The notes: generated by a model not told the origin, from the letters alone. Positions 17,623 to 26,169 are shown, numbered from the stretch's first letter. The stretch: DNA of 64,000 nt from Winogradskya humida (GCF_016862215.1 NZ_BOMN01000029.1:1-64000), one strand, 5' to 3'. Numbers and translations are program-made.

Positions 17623-17793
17623 GAAGGCTCCTTCCGGTCCACGCACCGCTGCGGGCAGGATGATGTCACGTACGGTGCGTATTCACCTTCATCGCTACAG
17701 TAATGGCCGGGTGAAGTCCCGGGAACATTTGTTTACATCAATGCTATTTTTCTTCGGGAGGGGGCAATTCTTGATCTTTCGGGGTGGGAAGCG

Positions 17794-18456
17794 ATGAACC
17801 GGACAGCGAAGTTCGCCGCCGCGGCCATGGCTCTGGCCGTGGCGATCTTCGTGGTCGTCGCGACGCGCTCGCAGGACCGGGAATCCGCCGCCGCACCGCG
17901 CCCCGCCGTCAGCTCGACACCGCCCCAGCGCGTCATCCTGCCGGGCCGGCCGGGCGAATCGGCCCGCGTCAGCGACTCCGACAAGATCAAGGCTCCGGGC
18001 GTCGCCACGTTCAACTCGATCGACACCGCGTTCACCCAGATGATGATCGTCCACCATGGACAGGCGGTCACCATGGCGGCGCTGGCACCCGGACGCGCCG
18101 GTGACAAGCAGCTCGCCCAGCTCGCCGCCCGGATCGGCGCGGCGCAGACCCCGGAGATCGCCTGGATGCAGGGCTGGCTGCGGGACCGCCGGCTACCCGC
18201 GAGCGACCCTTCGCACAACCACGCCACCATGCCGGGGATGCAGAGCGAGGCGGACATGGCAACGCTCGCCACGCTCGAGGGCACCGATTTCGACCGCAGG
18301 TTCGTGGCCATGATGACCAGCCATCACCAGGGCGCGATCCAGATGGCCAACGACGTTCTCCGCGGCGGCACCGACCTGCAACTCAACGAAATGGCGGGCG
18401 AGATGGCGATCGAGCAGGGCGGCGAGATAGCCCGGATGGCAGACCTCAACAGCTGA
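17794..18456 (+). CDS. DUF305 family protein
   Basis: A 220-aa exported or membrane-anchored protein with an N-terminal hydrophobic helix (residues 6-24), a Pro/Ala linker and a DUF305 four-helix domain. It has two copies of the family His/Met signature, HHGQAVTMA and SHHQGAIQMA, plus a Met-rich segment (ATMPGMQSEADMA). These residues suggest metal (possibly copper) binding in a ferritin-like fold. The start ATG follows GGGGTGGGAAGCG. Its 3' end overlaps the convergent HAD gene by 11 bp. Confidence 0.88.
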   Translation: MNRTAKFAAAAMALAVAIFVVVATRSQDRESAAAPRPAVSSTPPQRVILPGRPGESARVSDSDKIKAPGVATFNSIDTAFTQMMIVHHGQAVTMAALAPGRAGDKQLAQLAARIGAAQTPEIAWMQGWLRDRRLPASDPSHNHATMPGMQSEADMATLATLEGTDFDRRFVAMMTSHHQGAIQMANDVLRGGTDLQLNEMAGEMAIEQGGEIARMADLNS

Positions 18457-19192
18457 GCAACCCCGGCAGATCAACCACCGAATCGATCGTGTACGCCGGG
18501 ACAGGCAGATCATCCCTGCCCAACTGATCCGCGTACTTGCCGGTCCGGACCTGCACCGAACGGGCGCCGCCGGCGTTGGCCATCGCGATGTCGGTGCTCC
18601 GGTCATCGCCCACCACCCATACCTCGGTGGCGTCCCCCGCCGCGAGTCGCAGGAAGTCCACGCTGGGCTTACCGAGCAGCCGCGCCTCGACTTCAGCGGC
18701 ATATTCCACAGCAGCCACCACCGCACCCGTGTCGAGGTGGTCGCCGTCCGCGTTGCGGGTGTAGCGGCCGCGCTGCAGGGCGATCAGCTCGGCTCCGGCG
18801 CGGACGGCGCGGAAGGCCGCGTCCAGCAGGTCGAAAGTGAGAATCTCGTGGCAATCCCCGATGATCACGTGGGTGACGTCGGCGCTGGTCAGCGTGCAGA
18901 ACGCGGCCAGGTCGCCGCGCACCGCCGCGTTGGCGAGCAGCAGCACCCGGGCAGACTCCCCGAGGTAGCGCTGCGCCGCGGTCACCGGGGTGAACACGTC
19001 ACCCGGCGCGGCGGGAACGCCCCGGGCGCGGGCTCGGGCCAGCATGCTCGCGGCCGACTGCGAGTCGGTGTTGGTGAAGAAGCCCACCGCGAACCCACCC
19101 GCGCGCAGAGCCTCGACCGCCTCGGCGGCTCCCGCAACCGGCGCCTCCCGGTCGTACATGGTGCCGTCCAGGTCAAGCAGTACCAGCCGCAC
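18446..19192 (-). CDS. HAD-superfamily hydrolase (NagD-like)
   Basis: A 248-aa phosphatase of the class II HAD type. Motif I DLDGTMYDRE begins at residue 7, motif II is FTNTDSQS, the catalytic Lys is in GKPSVDFLRLA, and motif IV is VGDDRSTDIAMA. Enzymes of this group remove phosphate from small metabolites; the substrate is not apparent. The start is a GTG at 19192, 8 nt after GGAGGGGG, which places motif I at the usual distance; the ORF extends upstream but is low-complexity. It is divergent from the gene at 19284. Confidence 0.85.
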   Translation of the reverse strand: MRLVLLDLDGTMYDREAPVAGAAEAVEALRAGGFAVGFFTNTDSQSAASMLARARARGVPAAPGDVFTPVTAAQRYLGESARVLLLANAAVRGDLAAFCTLTSADVTHVIIGDCHEILTFDLLDAAFRAVRAGAELIALQRGRYTRNADGDHLDTGAVVAAVEYAAEVEARLLGKPSVDFLRLAAGDATEVWVVGDDRSTDIAMANAGGARSVQVRTGKYADQLGRDDLPVPAYTIDSVVDLPGLLSC

Positions 19193-19283
19193 GCGCCGGC
19201 CCCCTCCGGTAGTGACGTTGCGTCGCTCACCATATCCAGCCACGGGATGCGGGACCTTGGTGCCGGCGGATAGGTTGTCGTAT

Positions 19284-19865
19284 ATGGAGCTGAAGAGCGT
19301 GCTGCGTCGTGCGCGGCTCTCGCTTGTCGCCTCCCTCTTCCTGGGCGCGCTCCTCGGTGGTCCCGCCCACTCGCCCGCGGTGGCCGCCGCCGCACAGCCC
19401 GCCTCACCGCTGGCTGCCTCTGCCGCTGCTTCCCTGGCATCCTCGCCGCTGGTCGCTTCCGACGGTGTCGCTGCCACCGATCACGCGCCGGTCGGCGGGC
19501 CGGCCTCGGTCACCGGGCTGTCCCTGGTCACCGGGCTCTCGTCGGCTGCCGGGCTCTCGTCGGTCAACGGGCTCGCATCGGCCGGCTTCCGGTCCGTTAC
19601 CGGGCACGTCCCCACCTTCACGGGTTCTGATTCCCCCACCGGCTCTCCCACCATGGGTTCCGGGGCTGCAGCCGCTCCTGTGCGTGCGACTGCCGGCGTC
19701 TGGGCGGCCGCATCGGTCAGCACCGGGCCGGGTCTCGCCGCGATTTTCGCGTCTTTTGTTCTCGTTCTGCTCAGCGTTCCGGCAGCCCGTTCCCGGGCCG
19801 CCCGCCTGATCGGCCTGGTCAGCGGCGTTGTTGCCGGCCCACGGGCGCCGCCCGCCGCTGCCTGA
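19284..19865 (+). CDS. Ala/Ser-rich secreted or membrane hypothetical protein
   Basis: A 193-aa protein of unknown function. It has an N-terminal signal-like segment (LSLVASLFLGALLGG), a low-complexity Ala/Ser/Gly middle with an irregular xVTGLS/AGLSS repeat (about residues 72-105), and a C-terminal hydrophobic helix (LAAIFASFVLVLLSVPAA) before a basic tail. The layout suggests a surface protein anchored at its C-terminus. It precedes the repeat-rich protein at 19959 by 93 bp and may be co-transcribed with it. Confidence 0.6.
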   Translation: MELKSVLRRARLSLVASLFLGALLGGPAHSPAVAAAAQPASPLAASAAASLASSPLVASDGVAATDHAPVGGPASVTGLSLVTGLSSAAGLSSVNGLASAGFRSVTGHVPTFTGSDSPTGSPTMGSGAAAAPVRATAGVWAAASVSTGPGLAAIFASFVLVLLSVPAARSRAARLIGLVSGVVAGPRAPPAAA

Positions 19866-19958
19866 TCCTTCAGGCAGGGCCCCCGGTGCCGTCCCGCCCA
19901 GCGGAATGAATCCGGGGTCATCGATTAACGGCGCTCCTCGGTGGAAAAGGAACAGGAC

Positions 19959-21878
19959 ATGGATCTCGCCTTCCAGCTTCTCGGTGGCAACAGTGGACGG
20001 GTCGCGTTCATCTGGCTGACCCTGATCGTGCTCGCGTTCGTCGCGCTCGCCGGTCTGTCGATGCCTCGTGGCGTCCGGCGGCCCCGGCAGATCAGCGCGT
20101 GGCTCTCCGACTCGGCCACGAAGAAGCGTGCCGAGATGGAGCGCCGGGCCGCGGAGGCCCAGGAGGTCGTCCGGTATGCGGAGGAGATCTCCGTCGCCGC
20201 GCGCGGCGCCGCCGCCACCGCCGAGCGCCGCCGCGAGGACTGCCAGGAGGCCCAGGCCGGTGTCGAGCGCGCGTGGCAGTCATGGCAGGACGCCGACGCC
20301 GCCCTCGAGCGCGCCCGCCGCGCCACCGCCTACGCGCTGCCCGACACCGACAGCGACGCGGAGACCGACGACGACCGCGAGCAGGCCCTGCGCCGCGCCG
20401 CCCAGGCCGCCCACCGCCGCGGCGACCTCTCCGACGAGCAACTCCTCGACGCACTGACCCACCGCAACGGCTGGGACCCCACCCTGCAGCCGGTCGAGCA
20501 GGAGCTGATCCTGGCCCGCGCCACGGTCGACCACCGCTTCGCGACCTACCAGCGCGCGCTGAACACCGAGGACGCCGCCTGGCAGCTCGCCGACGTCGCC
20601 ACGGCCGCCATCCGCACCCTGCGCGACGAGGTCAACCAGGCCCAGGCCCTGGCCGCCGCCGCCCGCGAGGCCCTCCCGGAGCAGGCCCGCGCAATCCTCG
20701 ACAAGGCCGGCCTGACCCCCATCATCGTCACCACCCAGCGCATGACGACCGAGTCAGCGCCGGAGCGCTCCCGCGACGGCTCCCTGCTCGAATCCCTCAC
20801 CAGCCGCCCCGCCGTCGAGCCCCCGATCGTCAACGCGATGGAAACGGTCTCTACCATGCCCATCCCCCGCCCGGCATCCGACAGCAGCGACACCACGGTC
20901 ATCATGACGACCGCAGCCGCCGCAGCTGCAGCAGCCAAGCAGTCCGACACCACGGTCATCATGACGACCGCAGCCGCCGCAGCTGCAGCCAAGCAGTCCG
21001 AGGCCACGGCGGTGATGGTGACCGCCCAGGCCGCCTCCTCCACCCAGGCGGTCATGGCCCCGGCCCCCGCCCAGCGCAAGCCCTCCCCCCGCACCTACCG
21101 CTCCACCAAAACCACCCCGCTCCCCACTGCCAACGGCACACCGCAGCCGAGCAACGCCTCCGACACCACCCAGCTCGTCCGGACCACCGCCAAGACCCCG
21201 CACCCCGCCCTCCCCGACGCAGACGCCACCCAGCTCGTCCAAACTTCCTCGAGGCCCGCGCGGTCCGACGCAGACGCCACCCAGCTCGTGCGCGTTGCCT
21301 CGGAAGCCACCCAACTCGTCCAGGCCATCTCGAACCCCACCCCGTCCGCCCACTCCGAAGCAACCGCCGCCCAGCCCGCGCGGACCGATGCAGCCGCCTC
21401 CAACCTCGCGCAGACCGAAGCGGTCACCGCCCAGCCCGCGCGGACCGAAGCTGCCGCCTCCAAGCTCGCGCAGGCCGAAGCGGTCGCCGCCAAGCTCGCG
21501 CGGGCCGACGCGCAGGCCGGTGGCACGGACGCGGCGCAGGTCGTGCCGGCCGCGCGAAGTGGAGAGGCGACACAGCGCAGCGGAGAGGCGACACAGCGGG
21601 TCGTGACCAAGGTCCGCAGTGCCGAGACGAGCCAGGCCATCTCCGAGGGCGAGCCGGCAGCAACCGAGCCGACAGCCGCGAAGGACGCCCGCCAGGCCCC
21701 GGAAGGCCGCCCCACCCCAGAGGGCCGCCCCACCCCAGAGGGCCGCCCCACCCAGGAAGGCCGGCCCACCCAGGAAGGCCGGCCGACACCTGAGGGGCGC
21801 GCCGCGCGTTCCCGGCGTGAGCTGCCCGCCTGGGCCCAGCCGACCGGCGCCCGGCCGAGCATCGCGGGCGCACGCTGA
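19959..21878 (+). CDS. Repeat-rich membrane protein with coiled coil
   Basis: A 639-aa protein. It has an N-terminal membrane helix (about residues 14-38), a long charged alpha-helical region rich in Ala, Glu and Arg (about 45-250, probable coiled coil), and then disordered repeats: two copies of DTTVIMTTAAAAAA, several ATQLV(Q/R) blocks, Ala-rich ARTEAAASKLAQAEA units and six PEGRPT hexapeptides at the end. No known domain is recognised. The ATG at 19959 follows AAAAGGAACAGGAC. The stop is 5 bp from the ATP-grasp gene, so the two are likely co-translated. Confidence 0.75.
   Translation: MDLAFQLLGGNSGRVAFIWLTLIVLAFVALAGLSMPRGVRRPRQISAWLSDSATKKRAEMERRAAEAQEVVRYAEEISVAARGAAATAERRREDCQEAQAGVERAWQSWQDADAALERARRATAYALPDTDSDAETDDDREQALRRAAQAAHRRGDLSDEQLLDALTHRNGWDPTLQPVEQELILARATVDHRFATYQRALNTEDAAWQLADVATAAIRTLRDEVNQAQALAAAAREALPEQARAILDKAGLTPIIVTTQRMTTESAPERSRDGSLLESLTSRPAVEPPIVNAMETVSTMPIPRPASDSSDTTVIMTTAAAAAAAAKQSDTTVIMTTAAAAAAAKQSEATAVMVTAQAASSTQAVMAPAPAQRKPSPRTYRSTKTTPLPTANGTPQPSNASDTTQLVRTTAKTPHPALPDADATQLVQTSSRPARSDADATQLVRVASEATQLVQAISNPTPSAHSEATAAQPARTDAAASNLAQTEAVTAQPARTEAAASKLAQAEAVAAKLARADAQAGGTDAAQVVPAARSGEATQRSGEATQRVVTKVRSAETSQAISEGEPAATEPTAAKDARQAPEGRPTPEGRPTPEGRPTQEGRPTQEGRPTPEGRAARSRRELPAWAQPTGARPSIAGAR
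20889..20999. repeat. In-frame 57/54-bp tandem duplication
   Basis: Two near-identical units (20889-20945 and 20946-20999) differ by one GCA codon. They encode the duplicated DTTVIMTTAAAA block of the membrane protein. Confidence 0.85.
21699..21800. repeat. 18-bp tandem repeats encoding PEGRPT
   Basis: About six 18-bp units encode PEGRPT or QEGRPT hexapeptides near the C-terminus of the 639-aa membrane protein. Third-position variation between units suggests an older array than the one at position 1. Confidence 0.8.
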
Positions 21879-21883
21879 CCCGC

Positions 21884-22780
21884 ATGCTTATCGCTCTGGT
21901 CACCTCGCGCGCGTTCCCGCAGCCACACTGGCATGACGACGACCTCGCCGTGCTCGCCGCGGAACTGACCTCGCGCGGCGCCACCGTCAAGACGGTGACC
22001 TGGGACGGTGGCGAACCGGTGGGCTGGACCTCGTACGACGCGGTGATGCTGCAGTCGCCGTGGAGCATGTGGACCCGGCCCCACGAGTTCGCCACCTGGC
22101 TGAAGGCGCGCGAGAACGACGGCACCCGCCTGCTCAATCCTGCCGACACGGTTCGGCTGGGCTCCGACAAGCGCTATCTTGCCCAGTTGGCTGCTGCGGG
22201 CGTACCCGTGGTGCCGTCGACTTTGATCGAAGAGCCCGACCCGGCACAGCTGCGTGAGCTCTTCCCCGCGCCCGACTCCCCCCGGCCGACGCTGGTGGCC
22301 AAACCCATCGCATCCGGTGGCGCCCTGGGCGCCCGCGAATTCACCATCGCGCAGCTTCCCGACCTGGTCGCCCACCTGCGCGCCCTGGGCCCGGCAATTG
22401 TCCAGCCCTACGTCACGGCCATCGACACCCACCGTGAGCTCGGCGTGGTCACCCTGGACGGCAGCATCTCGCACGCGATCACCAAGGCCCCGCTCCTGCG
22501 CCCGGACGAGCCGATCCGCGAACTGCACCCCGATCCGCAGCCCTACCCCGGCCTGACCGCCCAGCACGACCGGGTGATCCACCAGACCTACTCGGCCCTG
22601 CGAGCTCTACTGATCAACGAACCGCTTTCGGTACGCCTGGACTACGTCATCGATCCCGCATCCCCCAGCGGCCTCCTGCTCCTCGAAGCAGAACTCGTCG
22701 CCCCGGTGAAATTCCTCCCCCTCTTCCCCGCCGAATGCGCCAACCTCGCCGAAGCCATCCTCGCCCGCGCCGCCGCCTGA
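21884..22780 (+). CDS. ATP-grasp domain protein (RimK/GshB-like ligase)
   Basis: A 298-aa ATP-grasp enzyme. The N-terminal pre-ATP-grasp segment has LVTSRAFPQPHWHDDD and a YDAVMLQSPWSMWTR motif. The grasp domain includes LNPADTVRLGSDKRYL, the ATP-binding LVAKPIASGGALG (about residues 137-149), and a late LLLEAELVAP with the usual catalytic acidic residues. Such enzymes ligate a carboxylate to an amine using ATP; the substrate is not evident. It begins 5 bp after the repeat-rich membrane protein, which might be its substrate (inference). Confidence 0.85.
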   Translation: MLIALVTSRAFPQPHWHDDDLAVLAAELTSRGATVKTVTWDGGEPVGWTSYDAVMLQSPWSMWTRPHEFATWLKARENDGTRLLNPADTVRLGSDKRYLAQLAAAGVPVVPSTLIEEPDPAQLRELFPAPDSPRPTLVAKPIASGGALGAREFTIAQLPDLVAHLRALGPAIVQPYVTAIDTHRELGVVTLDGSISHAITKAPLLRPDEPIRELHPDPQPYPGLTAQHDRVIHQTYSALRALLINEPLSVRLDYVIDPASPSGLLLLEAELVAPVKFLPLFPAECANLAEAILARAAA

Positions 22781-22845
22781 CCCCCACCTCCGCACACCGC
22801 CCACTCCCCAGGCCACCTGACCACCCGCCTCCAGACCAGGCCGCG

Positions 22846-22905
22846 CTGACTCAGACAGGGCTGACTCAGACAGGGCTGACTCAGGGCAGGCTGAGTCAGG
22901 CAGGG
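22846..22905. repeat. 15-bp tandem repeat, 4 copies
   Basis: Units CTGACTCAGACAGGG (22846-22860 and 22861-22875, identical), then two diverged units to 22905. The array ends inside the 3' end of the minus-strand marR gene and supplies its stop codon (TGA, at 22896-22898). Confidence 0.9.
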
Positions 22906-23315
22906 CTGGTTTCGATCACTCGGCTGGCGAGGGCGGACAGGCGGCGTTGCTCGGGGTCGGTGAGACCGCTGACCAGGACGGCGACGTCCGCGCCGAAGTC
23001 GCGTTCGACCTCCTCGGCCAGCGCCCGCCCCCGATCGGTGAGAACGACCTCCACAGCCCGCCGGTCACGCTCCGAGGGAACCCGGGTGACGAGCCCCCGC
23101 GCGCTCGCACGATCCACCAGGCCCGTAATGCTCGATTTGTCCAGCTCAAGCAGTGCGGCCAGCTGATTGACCCCGGGCCGCCGGTCCCGCAGCACGCCCA
23201 GCAGCCGAACCTGTGTCATCGACAGGTCGTGGGCGGCGGCCCGCTTGGCCAGCGCCCCCTGCACCAGAAAAGTGAGCTGCGCCAGCCCGTCGACGATCCC
23301 CAGATCCTGTGACAT
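22896..23315 (-). CDS. MarR family transcriptional regulator
   Basis: A 139-aa MarR protein. The HTH at about residues 50-80 (GVNQLAALLELDKSSITGLVDRA) is followed by a wing carrying SERDRRAVEV. ATG 23315 is chosen with GGTGG upstream; ATG 23327 is possible. It is divergent from a quinone-oxidoreductase gene across a 45-bp palindrome, an arrangement typical of MarR regulators that sense electrophiles or phenolics. A 15-bp repeat array replaces the natural 3' end, as at the marR gene at 71. Confidence 0.9.
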   Translation of the reverse strand: MSQDLGIVDGLAQLTFLVQGALAKRAAAHDLSMTQVRLLGVLRDRRPGVNQLAALLELDKSSITGLVDRASARGLVTRVPSERDRRAVEVVLTDRGRALAEEVERDFGADVAVLVSGLTDPEQRRLSALASRVIETSPA

Positions 23316-23333
23316 GTCAGCCACCATACTTGA

Positions 23334-23378
23334 TTTGGTTTGCGACCCCAACTACATTAGTTGGTGTCACAAACTAAA
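23334..23378. promoter_or_regulatory. 45-bp nested palindrome, probable MarR operator
   Basis: The perfect core is CCAACTA (23348-23354), CAT, TAGTTGG (23358-23364). Outer arms TTTGGTTTGCGACC and GGTGTCACAAACTAAA are complementary at about 13 of 16 positions. It spans the whole intergenic space between marR and the oxidoreductase and covers both promoters. Confidence 0.75.
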
Positions 23379-23391
23379 CGAGGGGGTTCCC

Positions 23392-24381
23392 ATGCACGCA
23401 GCCGTAGTCACTTCGTTCGACGAACCGCCGCACTACCAGGAGTTCGACCTCCCCCAGGTGCACGATCCCGACGTGGAGCTGGTCGACGTGCTCGCGGTCG
23501 GCCTGCACCCGAGGGTCCGCTCCGGCGCATCGGGCCGGCACTACACGAGCACCGGCGCCCTGCCGCTGATCCCCGGCATCGACGGCGTCGCCCGCCGCCC
23601 CGACGGCACCGTCGTCTACTTCGTCGCCGACGACGACCTCCCCGGTCCGATGGCAGAGCAGACCCTCATCGATGTACGCCGCACCGTGCCACTCCCACCC
23701 ACCGCCCACATCCCGACGATCGCGGCAGCGATGAACCCCGCGATGTCCTCCTGGGTGGCCCTGCGCCGGCGCGTCCCCCTGCAGAAGGGCCAGAGCGTCC
23801 TGGTCCTCGGCGCAACGGGCAACGCCGGAGCCATGGCCGTCCAGGTCGCCAAACACCTCGGCGCCGGCCAGGTCATCGCAGCCGGCCGCACCAGCAGCAG
23901 CACCAGCAGGACCAGCAGCGACGGCAGTAGCTGGACCAGCACCGGCAGCAGCAGCGGCGGAGCCGGCACCGACGCCGGAGCCGTGCTGCCCCTGGACCCG
24001 GACGCGCTGGCCGAGGCCGCCAAGGATGTCGACATCGTCCTCGACTACCTCTGGGGCAAACCGGCCCAGGAAGCCATGACGCCGATCATCAAAGCCCGCG
24101 CGGACCGCAGCAAGGCCCTGGACTGGATCCAGATCGGCTCAGTCGCGGGCCCGACGATCGAGCTGCCGTCAGTGGTCCTGCGCTCGGCCAACTTCCGCAT
24201 CCTCGGCAACGGCCAGGGCGCGGTCTCGACCCGTGGCTACCTCGCGGAGCTGCCCGCTCTGATCGACGAGCTCGCCGCCGGTTCCTTCGGCATCAAAACG
24301 CGTACGGTCCCGCTCTCCGAAGTGACCCAGGCCTGGCAGACCCCCGGAGCCCGCGATGAGCGGGTGGTGCTAATCCCGTGA
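23392..24381 (+). CDS. Zinc-independent alcohol dehydrogenase / quinone oxidoreductase
   Basis: A 329-aa MDR-superfamily protein with a GroES-like N-terminal half and a Rossmann half with LVLGATGNAGAMAVQ (about residues 138-152). The start ATG follows GAGGGGGTTCCC. Between the second beta-strand (VIAAGR) and the next conserved stretch (AVLPLDPDALAEAAKDVD) lies about 28 residues of Ser/Thr/Gly low complexity (residues 165-192), where the family normally has a short loop. It overlaps the convergent S51-like gene by 12 bp and is probably repressed by the adjacent MarR. Confidence 0.85.
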   Translation: MHAAVVTSFDEPPHYQEFDLPQVHDPDVELVDVLAVGLHPRVRSGASGRHYTSTGALPLIPGIDGVARRPDGTVVYFVADDDLPGPMAEQTLIDVRRTVPLPPTAHIPTIAAAMNPAMSSWVALRRRVPLQKGQSVLVLGATGNAGAMAVQVAKHLGAGQVIAAGRTSSSTSRTSSDGSSWTSTGSSSGGAGTDAGAVLPLDPDALAEAAKDVDIVLDYLWGKPAQEAMTPIIKARADRSKALDWIQIGSVAGPTIELPSVVLRSANFRILGNGQGAVSTRGYLAELPALIDELAAGSFGIKTRTVPLSEVTQAWQTPGARDERVVLIP

Positions 24382-25629
24382 GAAGGACCAGCTCACGCCG
24401 TCGGCACCGTCCCTGAGCTCGATGCCGGCGGCGGCCAGCGCGTCCCGGACGGCGTCGGCGATCGGGTAGTCGCGGCGGTCCCGGAGCTGGGAGCGGATGG
24501 CGAGGAGCGGCTGCACCAGCGGGCGGAACCGGTCGGCGGGGTCGATGACTCCGGTCGCGGCGACCTCCCCGAGACGTACGACCAGCGCCCGCAGCACGGC
24601 ACGGGCCTGTCCGGCGCCGTCGTCCTCCTCGGTGTCGGAGCTCCAGGCGTGCACAGTGGACTCCAGGTCGAGGATGCAGCGGACCATCCCGGACGCGTCA
24701 CGCCGGCGCAGTGCCTGGTCGAAACGGTGCTCGCACTCGGCGGCGACCTCCGACACCGTGGGCTGCGGTTCCACGACGGCGGTCCGCTGTTTCGGGATGG
24801 CGCGGGCGATCGTGCCGTGGTGGGCGAGGGCACGGAGCTCGGTCAGGGTCAGCGTGACACCGGCGGGGAAGACCGTGTTTCGGCCCTGTCTTCGTACGGT
24901 GAGAACTCCTCGACCCACCACCTGCACCGAGTCCTCGTCGGGGTTGAGGAAAACGGCGGTGTGCTCGTCGACCCCGATGATCGCGGCATCGTCCGGCAGG
25001 CTCTCCTCCATCCCGCGCAACCGCCGCTCGCCCAGGTAGCAGAAGCGGGTGTCGTGCGTGCCACCCTCGGCGTTGTCGTAGTGCGGGATGAGCGCGACCC
25101 GCAGGTCCAGGTGTTTCAGCAGGTCAAGGCCGTCGACCCAGTGCGGTGGCTCACCGGTTTTGTAGACCTCGTAGACCGGGACCGCCCATCTCCCCAGGGT
25201 CGCGGCCGCCGCGGAGGCGAACACCGTGACCTTCTGCCCGAGCCGGAACCGGTCGTGCAGGGCCTGTGCGGTCGAGCCGGACCAGGAGCGCATCGCGTAC
25301 GTCGGGCTGCCCGGCCCGGAGAACAACCAGTCGGCGGAGCGGACCATCGCCAGCCCGCGGTCCCCGTCGCCACCATGATCAAGCCCCCTCAGCCCGGGGG
25401 CGGTGACGACGCGGAGCCCGACGCTGCGCTCGAAATACTGGCAGGCCTTGGCGGAGATCTCAGCGACGTTCTCCTGAAACCCGTACGGCGTCTCGATCAG
25501 GACGGCGGACGCGCCGGGGCCGAGCCGGGCGGCGATCGTGCGGTGAATGCTGACCATCGTCGGGCTGGTCTCGCCCGACCCCATGATTGCCAGAAACAAG
25601 CGAACCACCCTGAGTCGGGGGACATTCAC
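24370..25629 (-). CDS. Peptidase S51-like protein with CysS/YqeB C-terminal domain
   Basis: A 419-aa two-part protein. The N-terminal 260 residues resemble class I amidotransferase-like or S51 (dipeptidase E/cyanophycinase) folds, with MGSGETSPTM, LFSGPGSPTYA and FASAAAATLG where the family has GxSAGA. The C-terminal part ends RRDYPIADAVRDALAAAGI followed by a DGADGVSW segment, the signature of the cysteinyl-tRNA synthetase C-terminal domain. The catalytic Ser context is altered (ASAAA), so activity is uncertain. The start is a GTG at 25629. It is divergent from the hypothetical gene at 25687. Confidence 0.78.
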   Translation of the reverse strand: MNVPRLRVVRLFLAIMGSGETSPTMVSIHRTIAARLGPGASAVLIETPYGFQENVAEISAKACQYFERSVGLRVVTAPGLRGLDHGGDGDRGLAMVRSADWLFSGPGSPTYAMRSWSGSTAQALHDRFRLGQKVTVFASAAAATLGRWAVPVYEVYKTGEPPHWVDGLDLLKHLDLRVALIPHYDNAEGGTHDTRFCYLGERRLRGMEESLPDDAAIIGVDEHTAVFLNPDEDSVQVVGRGVLTVRRQGRNTVFPAGVTLTLTELRALAHHGTIARAIPKQRTAVVEPQPTVSEVAAECEHRFDQALRRRDASGMVRCILDLESTVHAWSSDTEEDDGAGQARAVLRALVVRLGEVAATGVIDPADRFRPLVQPLLAIRSQLRDRRDYPIADAVRDALAAAGIELRDGADGVSWSFSRD

Positions 25630-25640
25630 GTCGTTCTTGT

Positions 25641-25673
25641 TGCCACATTATGGCAATTGCCGGATCATTGCCA
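25641..25673. promoter_or_regulatory. Overlapping inverted repeats in short divergent promoter
   Basis: TGGCAAT (25651-25657) pairs with ATTGCCA (25667-25673), and TGCCA (25641-25645) pairs with TGGCA (25651-25655). All lie in the 57-bp gap between the divergent starts at 25629 and 25687, so a shared operator is plausible. Confidence 0.5.
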
Positions 25674-25686
25674 TGTGGATCTAGCC

Positions 25687-26169
25687 ATGGTCGCGGTCGA
25701 GACCCTCCTGATCGGCGTGCACGACGGCCATCTCACCTACCGGGCCGCCGAGGAGAGCCTCGCCGACAACGAACACCCCGACGCGGCAGCCCGGCGCCTG
25801 GCCGGTTTCGGGCCGCCTTTCGGCCCGCCTTTCGGCCCGCCGGTGAACGGCCGGCTGATCCACTCGACCTCATGGCGCTTCGACGGCGGGCGCATCGTCC
25901 TCACCTATGCGGCGCTCCCCGATCCGGATCCGGCCACGGCACAGCGCTTCCCAGCTTTAGGGGCCACGACCGCGACGGGTACGGCCCTCAACCCGTCACC
26001 GCCGCACGTCGATCGGGCCGACGTGATCGCCCACGCCGCCCGCCACCTGGCATTCCTCCACCGGACCGATCCCGCCGTGGCCGAGGCGGCGCTCGAGCAC
26101 CCACCCCTGTGGGCGCTGCTCGACGCGTACCAACCGGATGTTGCCGGCCCGGTGCGGCCCCTTCGCTGA
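25687..26169 (+). CDS. Hypothetical protein, Nudix-like appearance
   Basis: About 160 aa (a GTG at 25675 would add four residues). The pattern of LLIGVHDGHLTYR, then LIHSTSWRFDGGRIVLTYAALPDP, resembles the strand order of Nudix-fold proteins, but no Nudix box is visible. A short GPPFGPPFGPP repeat (encoded by a 12-bp DNA repeat near 25810-25840) lies in the middle. It shares a short divergent promoter with the S51-like gene. The function is not assigned. Confidence 0.6.
   Translation: MVAVETLLIGVHDGHLTYRAAEESLADNEHPDAAARRLAGFGPPFGPPFGPPVNGRLIHSTSWRFDGGRIVLTYAALPDPDPATAQRFPALGATTATGTALNPSPPHVDRADVIAHAARHLAFLHRTDPAVAEAALEHPPLWALLDAYQPDVAGPVRPLR

Noticed and set aside
16159..17703. Plus-strand ORF over the LVIVD gene
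   Set aside because: No domains; the minus gene has a signal peptide and a strong ribosome site.
23167..23391. Upstream extension of the oxidoreductase ORF
   Set aside because: It overlaps the divergent marR gene and the palindrome; the ATG at 23392 has a good GAGGGGG site.
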